From: a bacterium
GTDB taxonomy: Bacteria > BMS3Abin14
Assembly: GCA_029210545.1 (NCBI GenBank)
Contig: JARGFV010000040.1
Span: 1-20,271, forward strand
Direction of reading: 5' to 3'
DNA length: 20,271 bases
Position 1 is the stretch's first letter; each line of letters starts with the position of its first letter. Positions 7,020-13,372 of this stretch are shown here, in pieces. The notes under the pieces are model-generated. The model did not search any database. It had not been told where the DNA came from and saw only the letters and a program-made list of their open reading frames with translations. A program made the position numbers and the translations under genes.

Positions 7020-7193
7020 ATGGAACCGGTGGAGACTACAGGGAAGAAAGGTTTTTTAAGGCGATTCAGGGAGGGTGTGAGCAAGACCCTCGAAGACCTC
7101 AAGGAGGATTCTGTGGCCGGCAACCCCCGCAAACCTGTGGACTGCTGTAATCCGCCGGTACCTCCCAGGAGCGGTCACAACATCAAGGAGTGA
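7020..7193 (+). CDS. 57-aa protein with a CC motif
   Basis: AAGAAGGAGA at 7002-7011 precedes ATG 7020 at good spacing, and the gene follows the CcmH-like gene by 36 nt, so both probably form an operon. The product starts basic (TGKKGFLRRFREGV), continues as an amphipathic charged helix, and has an adjacent cysteine pair in DCCNPPVPPR near the C terminus. There is no signal peptide or membrane segment, so it should be cytoplasmic. I recognise no family. FREGV followed by a Leu/Asp-rich helix also occurs at the C terminus of the preceding protein. A Cys-Cys pair beside a copper ATPase suggests metal binding, which is inference only. Confidence 0.72.
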   Translation: MEPVETTGKKGFLRRFREGVSKTLEDLKEDSVAGNPRKPVDCCNPPVPPRSGHNIKE

Positions 7194-7251
7194 CGGTTAA
7201 GGGACACTATCTCTTCCACTAACGGCCGGCTCACTGCTCGTGTGTGCTTAA

Positions 7252-7285
7252 GGGGAGAGGCCATCGGGGCCTCTCCCCGCTTTTT
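7252..7285 (+). terminator. Rho-independent terminator between the CcmH-like operon and copB
   Basis: GGGGAGAGGCC (7252-7262) pairs perfectly with GGCCTCTCCCC (7268-7278) around a five-base loop. GC and five T residues follow. It ends the upstream operon 58 nt after its last stop. The copB start lies about 34 nt beyond, so it could also act as an attenuator for copB. Confidence 0.85.
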
Positions 7286-7318
7286 CGGGCTCTATTTACA
7301 GAACAGCGAGGAAAACCT

Positions 7319-9355
7319 GTGCAAAGCTCTTCCGGTAACGGCCACTCTCATAGCGGACACGAGGTCAGGCAGGGCAGTGGACACCCTGGCCGCAAAGGGC
7401 ACCAGAATCACCACGAGCACATGGTGGCCGATTTCAAGCGGCGCTTCAAAGTCTGCATTGTCCTGACGTTCCCTGTCCTGGTTCTTTCCCCCATGATCCA
7501 GTCGTTCCTCGGGATCGAGGGGCGGATCACCTTTCCCGGGGATTCACTGACCCTGTTTCTGCTCGCTTCCGTGGTTTACTTTTACGGTGGATGGCCGTTC
7601 CTGAAAGGCCTGTTCACTGAGGTCGGGGCACGCCGGCCCGGAATGATGACCCTCATTGCCGTGGCCATCACGGCGGCCTATTTCTACAGCAGCGCAGTGG
7701 TCCTCGGACTTCCCGGGAAAGTGTTTTTCTGGGAACTGGTCACCCTCATCGACATCATGCTTCTCGGTCACTGGATCGAGATGCGGTCGGTCATGGGCGC
7801 ATCCCGCGCCCTGGAGGAGCTGGTGCGGCTCCTGCCCTCGGAGGCCCACCTTGTCGCGGATGACGGTTCCGTCAAGGACGTCCCGGTCGATTCCCTGGTC
7901 AAGGGCGACCGGTTCCTGGTCAAGCCGGGCGAAAAGATCCCCACGGACGGGAAGGTCGCTGAAGGGACCACTACGGTGAACGAATCCATGCTCACAGGTG
8001 AATCGGTGCCGGTTCACAAGGGGACGGGCGACGCGGTGGTGGGCGGGGCCATCAACAACGAGGGTTCCATCACCGTCACCGTGGAGAAGGTGGGGAAGGA
8101 GACCTTCCTCGCACAGGTGGTGACGATGGTCCGTGAGGCCCAGGAGACGAGATCGCGCAGCCAGGACCTGGCCAACCGGGCCGCCTTCTGGCTCACCGTC
8201 ATCGCCCTTGGCGCGGGTTCCCTGACCCTGATCGTGTGGCTGTTCCTGGGACAGGACCTGGCCTACGCCATGGAGCGCATGGTGACGGTCATGGTCATCA
8301 CCTGTCCCCACGCGCTCGGGCTTGCCGTCCCCCTTGTCGTGGCCGTTTCCACGTCCCTTGCCGCCACCAGTGGTCTGCTCCTGCGTGATCGCGCCGCTTT
8401 TGAGAGGTCACGGCTCATCGACACCGTGGTTTTTGACAAAACCGGAACACTCACGGAAGGCCTTTTCGGGGTCCAGGGGATCGTACCGTCGGGTGGCATC
8501 GGCAAGGAGGAGATCCTGCGCCTCGCGTCATCGGTGGAAAACCTGTCCGAGCACCCGATCGCCCGGGGGATCGTTGCCGAGGCGCTCACCCGCGGGATCA
8601 CCATTCCCCAAGCCGACGATTTTCAGGCGGTCAAGGGAAAAGGTGCCCGGGCCGTGGTGGAAGGGCGGAAGATCATGGTGGCAAGCCCGGGCTACCTGCG
8701 GGAAAAGGGCCTCCACTTTGATGAAGGGCCGCTCTCTCCGTACTATTCCGAAGGCCAGACGGTGGTCTTCGTGCTGGAGGAGGACACCCCGCTTGGCGCC
8801 ATTGCCCTGGGGGACGTCATCAGGACAGAGTCCGTGGAGGCGGTGGAGCGTCTTCACGCCATGGGGATCAGGTGTGTGATGCTCACGGGGGACCACGAGA
8901 GGGTGGCTGCGGCCGTGTCCGGGAGCCTGGGGCTGGATGACTATTTCGCGGAGATCCTTCCAGACCAGAAAGCGGCCAGGATCAGGGAACTGATGGATAA
9001 CGGGTTGAAAGTGGCTATGACCGGCGATGGCGTCAACGACGCTCCCGCCCTGGCAACAGCCGATCTCGGGATCGCCATCGGGGCGGGCACCGACGTTGCC
9101 GTGGAAACGGCCGACGTGGTTCTCGTCCGCAGCGACCCCCGTGATGTGGCGGCCATCTTTGAGCTGGCGAGAGCCACCTACCGCAAGATGGTCCAGAACC
9201 TGGCCTGGGCGACGGGGTACAATATCATTGCCATTCCCCTGGCGGCGGGTGTGTTGGCTGGACAAGGGATCGTTCTCAGCCCGGCCATGGGCGCCCTTCT
9301 CATGTCACTGAGCACCGTTGTCGTGGCGATCAACGCGCGGATGCTGAAGTATTGA
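7319..9355 (+). CDS. copB: P1B-3-type copper-exporting ATPase CopB
   Basis: This P1B-type ATPase carries the CPH membrane motif of the CopB (P1B-3) class, which moves copper (reported as Cu(II) or Cu(I)/Ag(I)) out of the cytoplasm. I start it at GTG 7319 (678 aa), with GAGGA at 7308-7312. Upstream in-frame codons, including a GTG at 7244, run through the terminator at 7252-7285 and are unlikely to be translated as part of this gene. The N terminus is histidine-rich (GHSHSGH, GHQNHHEH) with no HMA domain, as usual in CopB. The core has TGES from 226, Cys329-Pro-His331, DKTGTLT with Asp373, His412-Pro413, GDGVNDAP from 569, and the C-terminal MSLSTVVVAINA signature of the class. The stop codon lies within a dispersed repeat. 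Confidence 0.95.
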   Translation: MQSSSGNGHSHSGHEVRQGSGHPGRKGHQNHHEHMVADFKRRFKVCIVLTFPVLVLSPMIQSFLGIEGRITFPGDSLTLFLLASVVYFYGGWPFLKGLFTEVGARRPGMMTLIAVAITAAYFYSSAVVLGLPGKVFFWELVTLIDIMLLGHWIEMRSVMGASRALEELVRLLPSEAHLVADDGSVKDVPVDSLVKGDRFLVKPGEKIPTDGKVAEGTTTVNESMLTGESVPVHKGTGDAVVGGAINNEGSITVTVEKVGKETFLAQVVTMVREAQETRSRSQDLANRAAFWLTVIALGAGSLTLIVWLFLGQDLAYAMERMVTVMVITCPHALGLAVPLVVAVSTSLAATSGLLLRDRAAFERSRLIDTVVFDKTGTLTEGLFGVQGIVPSGGIGKEEILRLASSVENLSEHPIARGIVAEALTRGITIPQADDFQAVKGKGARAVVEGRKIMVASPGYLREKGLHFDEGPLSPYYSEGQTVVFVLEEDTPLGAIALGDVIRTESVEAVERLHAMGIRCVMLTGDHERVAAAVSGSLGLDDYFAEILPDQKAARIRELMDNGLKVAMTGDGVNDAPALATADLGIAIGAGTDVAVETADVVLVRSDPRDVAAIFELARATYRKMVQNLAWATGYNIIAIPLAAGVLAGQGIVLSPAMGALLMSLSTVVVAINARMLKY

Positions 9356-9510
9356 TGGACTCGCAAAAAGTCCATCAACGCGCCCCGCGCGGGGCGCCCA
9401 AATCAATGACTCACTCCGTAAGTCATTGATTTGTAAGGAAAGGGAAAACGATGCTTTTCCCTTTCCGTGGAGCGAAAAGTCCCGGATTGGACTTTTTGCG
9501 ACTCTATCAA
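9352..9510. repeat. A-family composite element with nested hairpins (copy A2)
   Basis: The ends are a 27-bp hairpin (9352-9378; arms TTGATGGACT and AGTCCATCAA) and, inverted, GGACTTTTTGCGACTCTATC (9489-9508). Between them are three separate stems: GCGCCCC/GGGGCGC (9380-9397), AAATCAATGACT/AGTCATTGATTT (9400-9432), and GGAAAGGGAAAA/TTTTCCCTTTCC (9437-9466). The left end supplies the copB stop codon at 9353-9355. As RNA it would form a row of hairpins and may terminate or stabilise the copB message. Confidence 0.82.
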
Positions 9511-9591
9511 GTATTGAGCCGATGGGAAAATGATGCCACAGGGGAGAGATGCCTGTTGAAGGGTGGAATGTGAGATCCGGAATGGCCTTTT

Positions 9592-10047
9592 TCACGGTCC
9601 GCGCAGGTACTCCTCCACTTCGGACCTGACGAACTCCATGAGAAGGTCTCTCTCGCCTGCGAGCTGCCAGACCTTTTCGATGTTCTTGAACCGGACGTCC
9701 CTGCCGCCGCGAACGTCAACCACGATCACCGTGTTGTAGAAAAAATCGTACTCTTGAGTGTAGTGGCCGTTGCCCTCGGCGTCCAGGTCGACGACGTTAA
9801 AGACCAGTTTTCCGTCGGCGAGCTGTTCCGGGAAGTGGGTGTTGAGGGTTTCTCCGATGGCTGCTTCCAGTTTGTAGCACTCCTCGCAGCGGAACCGCCT
9901 GTGGAACTGGTACACGACGACCCTGTCGGGCCGCCCGGCGGCAGCGGACAGCTCAGCCGGACCGTAAAAGGCGCCCGGAAGGATGCCGGATATCCAGGAA
10001 GCCGCGCCAGCAGCCAGGAAAAGGAACAGGAAGGTTGTTTTTTTCAA
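9592..10047 (-). CDS. ArsF-family thioredoxin-fold protein
   Basis: This 151-aa exported protein resembles the nitrophenyl compound nitroreductase subunit ArsF family, a thioredoxin-like group. It starts at TTG 10047 with AAGAAGGT upstream. This start gives a clean signal peptide (KKTTFLFLFLAAGAASWISG). The mature domain opens with DRVVVYQFHRRFRCEECYKL, in which Cys54 and Cys57 form a CxxC pair at the place of a thioredoxin active site. It continues with a strand (KLVFNVVDLD) and the family-like IEKVWQLAGER segment. The biochemical role of the family is poorly settled, and arsenic or copper/redox stress are both plausible from context. It stands alone on the minus strand. Confidence 0.78.
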   Translation of the reverse strand: MKKTTFLFLFLAAGAASWISGILPGAFYGPAELSAAAGRPDRVVVYQFHRRFRCEECYKLEAAIGETLNTHFPEQLADGKLVFNVVDLDAEGNGHYTQEYDFFYNTVIVVDVRGGRDVRFKNIEKVWQLAGERDLLMEFVRSEVEEYLRGP

Positions 10048-10124
10048 AGCGGTGGACCTTCTTTCGTATCGGGATGCCGCTTGCTCGCCTTTCCCGGTGT
10101 TTGAAACCGGCCCTGGAGATCACA

Positions 10125-10150
10125 AAAGGGCCTGAACTCACAGGCCCTTT
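10125..10150 (-). terminator. Hairpin upstream of the ArsF-like gene
   Basis: AAAGGGCCTG (10125-10134) and CAGGCCCTTT (10141-10150) form a perfect 10-bp stem with a six-base loop. On the minus strand TTTTGTG follows, a modest U-tract. It may be a second terminator for transcription arriving from the yaiI side, or an mRNA hairpin ahead of the ArsF-like gene. Confidence 0.55.
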
Positions 10151-10267
10151 CCCGACCTTAATGATAGGCATCACTCCGGGGAAAGTCAATCCGGGGCACT
10201 AAATCCACGTTCGGACAGACTCCTCGACCGATTTCGGGTGTGGATGGCGGTGATCCTGGCTGTCAGT

Positions 10268-10305
10268 AAAAAAAAGAGCATCCGGATGATCAATACCGGG
10301 TGCTC
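10268..10305 (-). terminator. Rho-independent terminator downstream of yaiI
   Basis: GAGCATCCGG (10276-10285) and CCGGGTGCTC (10296-10305) pair with a single wobble. Read on the minus strand, the stem is followed by eight U residues (A-run at 10268-10275). The plus strand also shows CTTTT after the stem, so it may work in both directions. It is the likely end of the yaiI transcript. Confidence 0.75.
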
Positions 10306-10379
10306 CCTTTTGCCAGGCTGACTGCCTGATCAAACGCTTGACTGGTAGTCAAGGGAAGTTTAATGGAATTGCTGACGAA

Positions 10380-10421
10380 TGTCAGCAGGAAGCTTGCAGC
10401 TGAGAACGAAGAACTACTGCA
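10380..10421. repeat. Degenerate heptamer array beside a D-family element
   Basis: Six consecutive 7-mers end mostly in AGC or AAC: TGTCAGC, AGGAAGC, TTGCAGC, TGAGAAC, GAAGAAC, TACTGCA. The pattern resembles that of the arrays at 11021-11048 and 11945-11972. It abuts the D1 element at 10422. Confidence 0.45.
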
Positions 10422-10502
10422 GTCATCGCGAGCCGGTATCCGAGCGAAGCGATCTCAGTAGCGGGATTGCTACATCACGCTTTCGGCGTGATTCGCAATG
10501 AC
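10422..10502. repeat. D-family dispersed palindromic repeat (copy D1)
   Basis: The element begins GTCATCGCGAGCCGG and ends GGCGTGATTCGCAATGAC, with GAAGCGATCTC inside. Repeats with GTCATTGCGA ends and a GAAGC..ATCTC core are common between genes of many environmental bacteria (from memory). A second copy in the opposite orientation lies at 13149-13248. Confidence 0.8.
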
Positions 10503-10528
10503 ATCTGTTTTTTGTATGTAATTGTTTG

Positions 10529-10981
10529 CTAAGGATTTTCATTCAGGATCGAGTTCACGATCTGGTCCAGGGTGGAAAGAAAACGGGAGCGGGCTTTCCT
10601 GTTCATGGGAGGCGGGCCATGCCTGATCTCCCCCATCTGGCGAAGTTCGTCCTTCAGCGCCCGCATGGCCACAGCCTCGCCGATGCCCGCCTCGGTGAAC
10701 TCTCTCCCCCTGGTGCCCAGGACCCGGGCGCCCGCCTCGACGCATCGGGCCGCCAGGAGGATGTCGCCGGTGATGACGATGTCGCCGGGACCAGCCTGCT
10801 CGGCGATCCAGTCGTCGGCGGCGTCGAAGTCACCTTCCACCACCTGGAGAGACACCTGTCCGCCTTCCGGGATGCGCATCCAGCTGTTGGCGACCACGCA
10901 CACTGGAATGGAGTACCTGGCGGCGACCTTGTAGGTCTCGTTCTTGACGGGGCACGCGTCGGCGTCGATGTAGATAACCAT
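10529..10981 (-). CDS. yaiI: YaiI/YqxD family protein (UPF0178, DUF188)
   Basis: A 150-aa soluble protein of the DUF188 (UPF0178) family. The N-terminal signature YIDADACPVK is clear, followed by Y-KVAARY-IPVCVVANS. The middle has a GDFDAADDWIAEQ segment and then GDIVITGDILLAARCVEAGA, typical of its PIN-like fold with conserved acidic residues (Asp6, Asp8, the Asp-Asp pair and the Asp of TGD). The C-terminal part has ALKDELRQMGEIRHGPPP. Length and order match the family. PIN-like folds suggest nuclease activity, but the function is not established. The ATG at 10981 has no clear ribosome site. Transcription probably ends at the hairpin at 10268-10305. Confidence 0.92.
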   Translation of the reverse strand: MVIYIDADACPVKNETYKVAARYSIPVCVVANSWMRIPEGGQVSLQVVEGDFDAADDWIAEQAGPGDIVITGDILLAARCVEAGARVLGTRGREFTEAGIGEAVAMRALKDELRQMGEIRHGPPPMNRKARSRFLSTLDQIVNSILNENP

Positions 10982-10989
10982 AGAGCTAA

Positions 10990-11048
10990 GTTCTATGTGC
11001 TATGAGCCAAGAATTCAAGTTGAAAGCTGGCAGCTTACAACTGCAATC
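10990..11048. repeat. Heptamer arrays upstream of yaiI
   Basis: GTTCTAT and GTGCTAT (10990-11003) are adjacent 7-mers. Four more follow at 11021-11048: TGAAAGC, TGGCAGC, TTACAAC and TGCAATC. The array runs directly into the C1 hairpin element, which starts at the last base. Confidence 0.5.
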
Positions 11049-11106
11049 TAGGAGTCTGTCGGAGAACCTGCCTGTCTGGTTAGACAGGCAGGGCACAGAC
11101 TCCTAG
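11048..11106. repeat. C-family 59-bp hairpin element (copy C1)
   Basis: The outer stem is CTAGGAGTCTGT (11048-11059) with ACAGACTCCTAG (11095-11106). The inner stem is CCTGCCTGTCT with AGACAGGCAGG around a GGTT loop. A seven-base bulge CGGAGAA lies on the 5' side only. The copy at 19153-19211 is the same element inverted, differing only by a compensatory base pair near the ends. This copy touches the first preserved codon of the malic enzyme relic. Confidence 0.88.
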
Positions 11107-11724
11107 GGGGCCCTGAAGATCAAGGGCGAGGAACTCGCGGGCCAGATGTTCGCGGTCTACGGAGCCGGGGCCGGGGGGATCGGGGTGACGAGGCAGATCT
11201 GCACGGCCCTCGTCGAAGAGGGGCTGACCGAAGAAGAGGCCAGGGAACGGATCTTTCTCCTGGACAGCCGTGGTGTCATATACGCAGGCCGGGATGGCGT
11301 GGACGATTACAAAATGCCCTTCGCCAGGAATCCGAATTTTGCAAAGGGCTGGTCCCGCAAATCACACCCGGTGGTTTCCCTCGAGGACCTCGTCAACAAC
11401 GTTGGGATAACGGTCCTGCTGGGCTTTTCGGGATCTCCGGGCGCCTTCACTGAGGAACTGGTGGGTAAGATGACCGAGCACACATCCCGTCCTGTCATCT
11501 TTCCCCTTTCCAACCCTACCAGCAAGGCGGCGGCGAAGAGGCTTGCCGAGCTGGTTTCGGAGGAACGCCTCGATCTCATGTGCGTTTACCCGGCGATCGC
11601 GGATCTCAGGTACGTGTGCAAGCAGGTGGCCATCAAAGTGGCCGCCAAGGCCATCGAAAAGGGGGTTGCCAGTGCCCCGGTAGTCCCGGAGAGCCTGGAG
11701 GAGGCGGTCTGCACCAAAATGTGA
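11107..11724 (+). pseudogene. Malic enzyme remnant (5' truncated and internally deleted)
   Basis: The frame from 11107 encodes the NAD-binding half of a malic enzyme: ALKIKGEELAGQ, the nucleotide loop VYGAGAGGIGV (Gly-rich core at 11161-11184), FLLDSRGVIYAGRD, and PVIFPLSNPTS. The N-terminal half with the catalytic Tyr and Lys is absent. The coding part begins exactly where the C1 hairpin ends, with no start codon or ribosome site. A second defect follows NPTS. The sequence jumps to AELVSEERLDLMCVYPAIAD and the C-terminal helix, so the family's region with the GSPF and NN..(F/Y)PG motifs, roughly 80 residues, is missing. It is in frame but cannot form an active enzyme. Malic enzymes convert malate to pyruvate with NAD(P)H. 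Confidence 0.85.
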
Positions 11725-11815
11725 GAGCCTCGGTATGCCAGGATTACGAGGAGTCCGGAGCATCTGGGGTGGGGAAAAGCATCACTGCGCTGTTTATGAA
11801 TTACAGGGGATCTGC

Positions 11816-11830
11816 TGACAGCTGACAGCT
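11816..11830. repeat. Heptamer repeat TGACAGC x2
   Basis: TGACAGC at 11816-11822 and 11823-11829 are exact tandem copies. The next base starts the B1 element. 11725-11815 holds no other feature I can support. Confidence 0.6.
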
Positions 11831-11908
11831 TCGTGTGTACGTAAAACGTTCATGCGTGGTAGCGAGGTTCTTTCGCACTCACGCACTACGGATGTACGGA
11901 TTCACGAG
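11831..11908. repeat. B-family 78-bp element (copy B1)
   Basis: The element begins TCGTGTGTACGTAAAACGTT and ends GTACGGATTCACGAG, with the family core GCGTGGTAGCGAGG. It aligns with three other copies (12366, 14277, 20077) over its whole length. The ends TCGTA..GTG and CAC..TACGA are inverted, so each copy is an imperfect palindrome. It lies upstream of the 95-aa gene in the same orientation as B2 downstream of that gene. Confidence 0.75.
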
Positions 11909-11944
11909 CAACTCAGGCCTTGGACCCTGGAATCTTTCCTCTGC

Positions 11945-11972
11945 TCCTGGCTATCAGCTGTTGGCTGTCAGC
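11945..11972. repeat. Heptamer array upstream of the 95-aa gene
   Basis: Four tandem 7-mers fit TNNNRGC: TCCTGGC, TATCAGC, TGTTGGC, TGTCAGC. They end 23 nt before the start codon at 11996. GGGAAGG and CCTTCCC follow, which could pair and cover the ribosome binding site. Confidence 0.6.
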
Positions 11973-11995
11973 CGGGAAGGGGGTATCCTTCCCCC

Positions 11996-12283
11996 ATGCT
12001 GTCCCTTCCCCCCGAAATCGCTCCCCACTATTTCGAGGAGTTAATGCGGTTGGCTGTCCAACTGGATGTCACGGTGAGGGTCGAACGCCTCGGCGACGAG
12101 GAGACGCCGGTGGAAAGCGGCCTGGCCTGGATCGAAGGGAAGGCGGTTCTCTTCATCGACTCCCGGTTGTCCGACATCGAAAAGGTGGACGCAGCCGCCA
12201 GGGAGCTTTCCGTCTTTCCCCTGGAAGGTCTTTACATCAAGCCGGCGGTGAGGAAAATCCTGGAAAACAGGACCATGGAATAG
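11996..12283 (+). CDS. 95-aa conserved-looking protein of unknown function
   Basis: I start the gene at ATG 11996, after GAAGGGGG. The frame is open further upstream but only through repeats (B1 and heptamers). The 95-aa product is soluble, with no signal or membrane segment. It has a helix (YFEELMRLAVQLDV), strands with RVERLG, a SGLAWIEGKAVLFIDSRLSD stretch and a final helix (EGLYIKPAVRKILENR). The order helix, strands, then SG-x-x-x-x-x-G-x-x-V-L-x-I-D resembles small uncharacterised proteins I associate with deltaproteobacteria, but I cannot name a family or a function. It is enclosed by two B elements in the same orientation, with a terminator-like hairpin just downstream. Confidence 0.75.
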   Translation: MLSLPPEIAPHYFEELMRLAVQLDVTVRVERLGDEETPVESGLAWIEGKAVLFIDSRLSDIEKVDAAARELSVFPLEGLYIKPAVRKILENRTME

Positions 12284-12332
12284 GCGAACAGTGAACGGAA
12301 GTCAGGAGCATGGATCACGAAAAGACGTGGAT

Positions 12333-12366
12333 AAAAAATCGGCTTTCAGGTGAAAACTGATTTTTT
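12333..12366. terminator. Terminator-like hairpin after the 95-aa gene
   Basis: AAAAAATCGGCTTTC (12333-12347) and GAAAACTGATTTTTT (12352-12366) pair at 13 of 15 positions around AGGT. A T6 run ends the plus-strand side and an A6 run the other, so it could terminate either strand. It abuts element B2. Confidence 0.65.
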
Positions 12367-12444
12367 CGTATGTGCGTGAAGCGTAATCGCGTGGCAGCGA
12401 AAGTTCCCTCGCATGTACGCTCTGCGCACGCACGTTCCCGCGAG
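12366..12444. repeat. B-family element (copy B2)
   Basis: The element begins TCGTATGTGCGTGAAGCG, has core GCGTGGCAGCGAAAGTT, and ends ACGTTCCCGCGAG. It has the same orientation as B1, B3 and B4. A heptamer array begins nine bases after its end. Confidence 0.78.
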
Positions 12445-12453
12445 CATTCTAAC

Positions 12454-12491
12454 CCTCCTCCCTCCTCCCTTCTGCCTCCTGCCTGCTCCCT
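12454..12491. repeat. Heptamer array CCTNCTN x5
   Basis: Five tandem 7-mers lie end to end: CCTCCTC, CCTCCTC, CCTTCTG, CCTCCTG, CCTGCTC, then CCT. The array touches the stop codon of the minus-strand methyltransferase gene. Confidence 0.75.
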
Positions 12492-13095
12492 ATAACTTTT
12501 TCCACTTCGCTCCCGGCACCAGCATCCCCACCCGCTCCTGGTAGTCCCTGTACTCGTCCCCGAACTCGGCCACCAGCTTCCTTTCCTCGAGGATCGTGCC
12601 GATGACGAGGTAGGCGGTGAGGACCAGGTTGGTGACGAGGGTCGCCTTGTCGACCGGTCTTGCCCAGATGATGAGGATGCCACCCGAATACCACGGGTGC
12701 CGGACAACCCCCAGTATCCCGGATGTGTCCAGGCCCCCGGTCTCGGTGAGCCCGCCCTTCGATTCGTGTTCGGCCACCTGCCGGACACCCAGGAACTGAA
12801 ACAGGTCGTAGTGCCTGGCCCCGCCTGCAAAAAGGGCCAGGGCGCTTGCGGCGAGAAGAAACTGGACCGGGCGCCATACGCCTGCCCAGGCGAAGAGCGG
12901 TTCACCGTGAAGGGCGCCGGAATAGAGCAGCACCGGGACGAGGGTCACCACCGAGATGCCGTTGAAGGCCAGCCGGTAGTAGCGGTAGCTGTCTCCGAAG
13001 CGCACTTTCAGTCCTGCAACCACCGGTCGGGAAATGAGCAGGCTGTGCATGGCGCACCAGGCGGTCCAGAGGATGGCGAGGACAACGTAGGGCAT
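12490..13095 (-). CDS. NnrU/ICMT-like membrane methyltransferase family protein
   Basis: A 201-aa integral membrane protein. The N terminus has a W-C-A-M-H-S helix as in the NnrU and MddA (methanethiol S-methyltransferase) branch of the ICMT-like superfamily. Hydrophobic stretches lie at about 2-20, 47-59, 77-90, 135-147 and 153-168. The SAM-binding end is clear: GVVRHPWYSGG at 129-139, the Glu170-Glu171 pair, and FGDEYRDYQERVGMLVP near the C terminus. The family includes enzymes acting on lipids, thiols and isoprenoids, so the substrate cannot be assigned. The ATG at 13095 lacks a good ribosome site. The gene ends in a heptamer array. Confidence 0.85.
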   Translation of the reverse strand: MPYVVLAILWTAWCAMHSLLISRPVVAGLKVRFGDSYRYYRLAFNGISVVTLVPVLLYSGALHGEPLFAWAGVWRPVQFLLAASALALFAGGARHYDLFQFLGVRQVAEHESKGGLTETGGLDTSGILGVVRHPWYSGGILIIWARPVDKATLVTNLVLTAYLVIGTILEERKLVAEFGDEYRDYQERVGMLVPGAKWKKL

Positions 13096-13148
13096 GGGAC
13101 TTCAATAGCACAGCAGGTGCCGCAGGAGAATAGAGAAGAGATAAGACT

Positions 13149-13248
13149 GTCATTGCGAATCACGCCATCCGTCTTCGTCACGCAAAAGGCGTGATGAAGC
13201 GATCTCGGAGTTCGAGATCGCGTCGCCCGGTTTCCAGCTCGCGATGAC
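13149..13248. repeat. D-family dispersed palindromic repeat (copy D2)
   Basis: The element starts GTCATTGCGAATCACGCC and ends CTCGCGATGAC, with GAAGCGATCTC and a GAGTTCGAGATCGCG segment inside. It is D1 in the opposite orientation with a longer middle. Confidence 0.8.
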
Positions 13249-13315
13249 ACCCTTGAACCTCACCCATTTGACTTTGGACTAATTATCCAGCACCGTGTTA
13301 CGGTTTTTCGACACG

Positions 13316-13344
13316 TTGACAGGGGCTGACGTGACAGCTATCAA
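13316..13344 (+). promoter_or_regulatory. Sigma70-type promoter for rarD
   Basis: TTGACA (13316-13321) and TATCAA (13339-13344) are 17 bp apart. A start of transcription near 13351 leaves a leader of about 20 nt holding GGGAGGT (13358-13364) before the TTG at 13373. This argues against a start codon upstream of the promoter. Confidence 0.6.
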
Positions 13345-13372
13345 CGCAGTCGTCAAAGGGAGGTCAGCCGGG

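Noticed and set aside
7244-7318. Upstream GTG start for copB
   Set aside because: The extension runs through an intrinsic terminator at 7252-7285 and has no family similarity; GTG 7319 has a ribosome site.
11048-11106. C element as a tRNA or known riboswitch
   Set aside because: The fold is a single long hairpin with one bulge; no tRNA arms or known aptamer pattern are present.
11146-11724. Malic enzyme fragment as a functional gene from ATG 11146
   Set aside because: No ribosome site, no catalytic half, and an internal deletion; better called a pseudogene.
11831-12444. B elements as integron attC sites or CRISPR repeats
   Set aside because: They lack the GTTRRRY/RYYYAAC ends of attC, are dispersed rather than arrayed with equal spacers, and no integrase or cas gene is nearby.
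13295-13372. Longer N terminus for RarD from GTG 13295
   Set aside because: It overlaps a promoter and is unlike RarD; TTG 13373 has a good ribosome site and gives the usual length.
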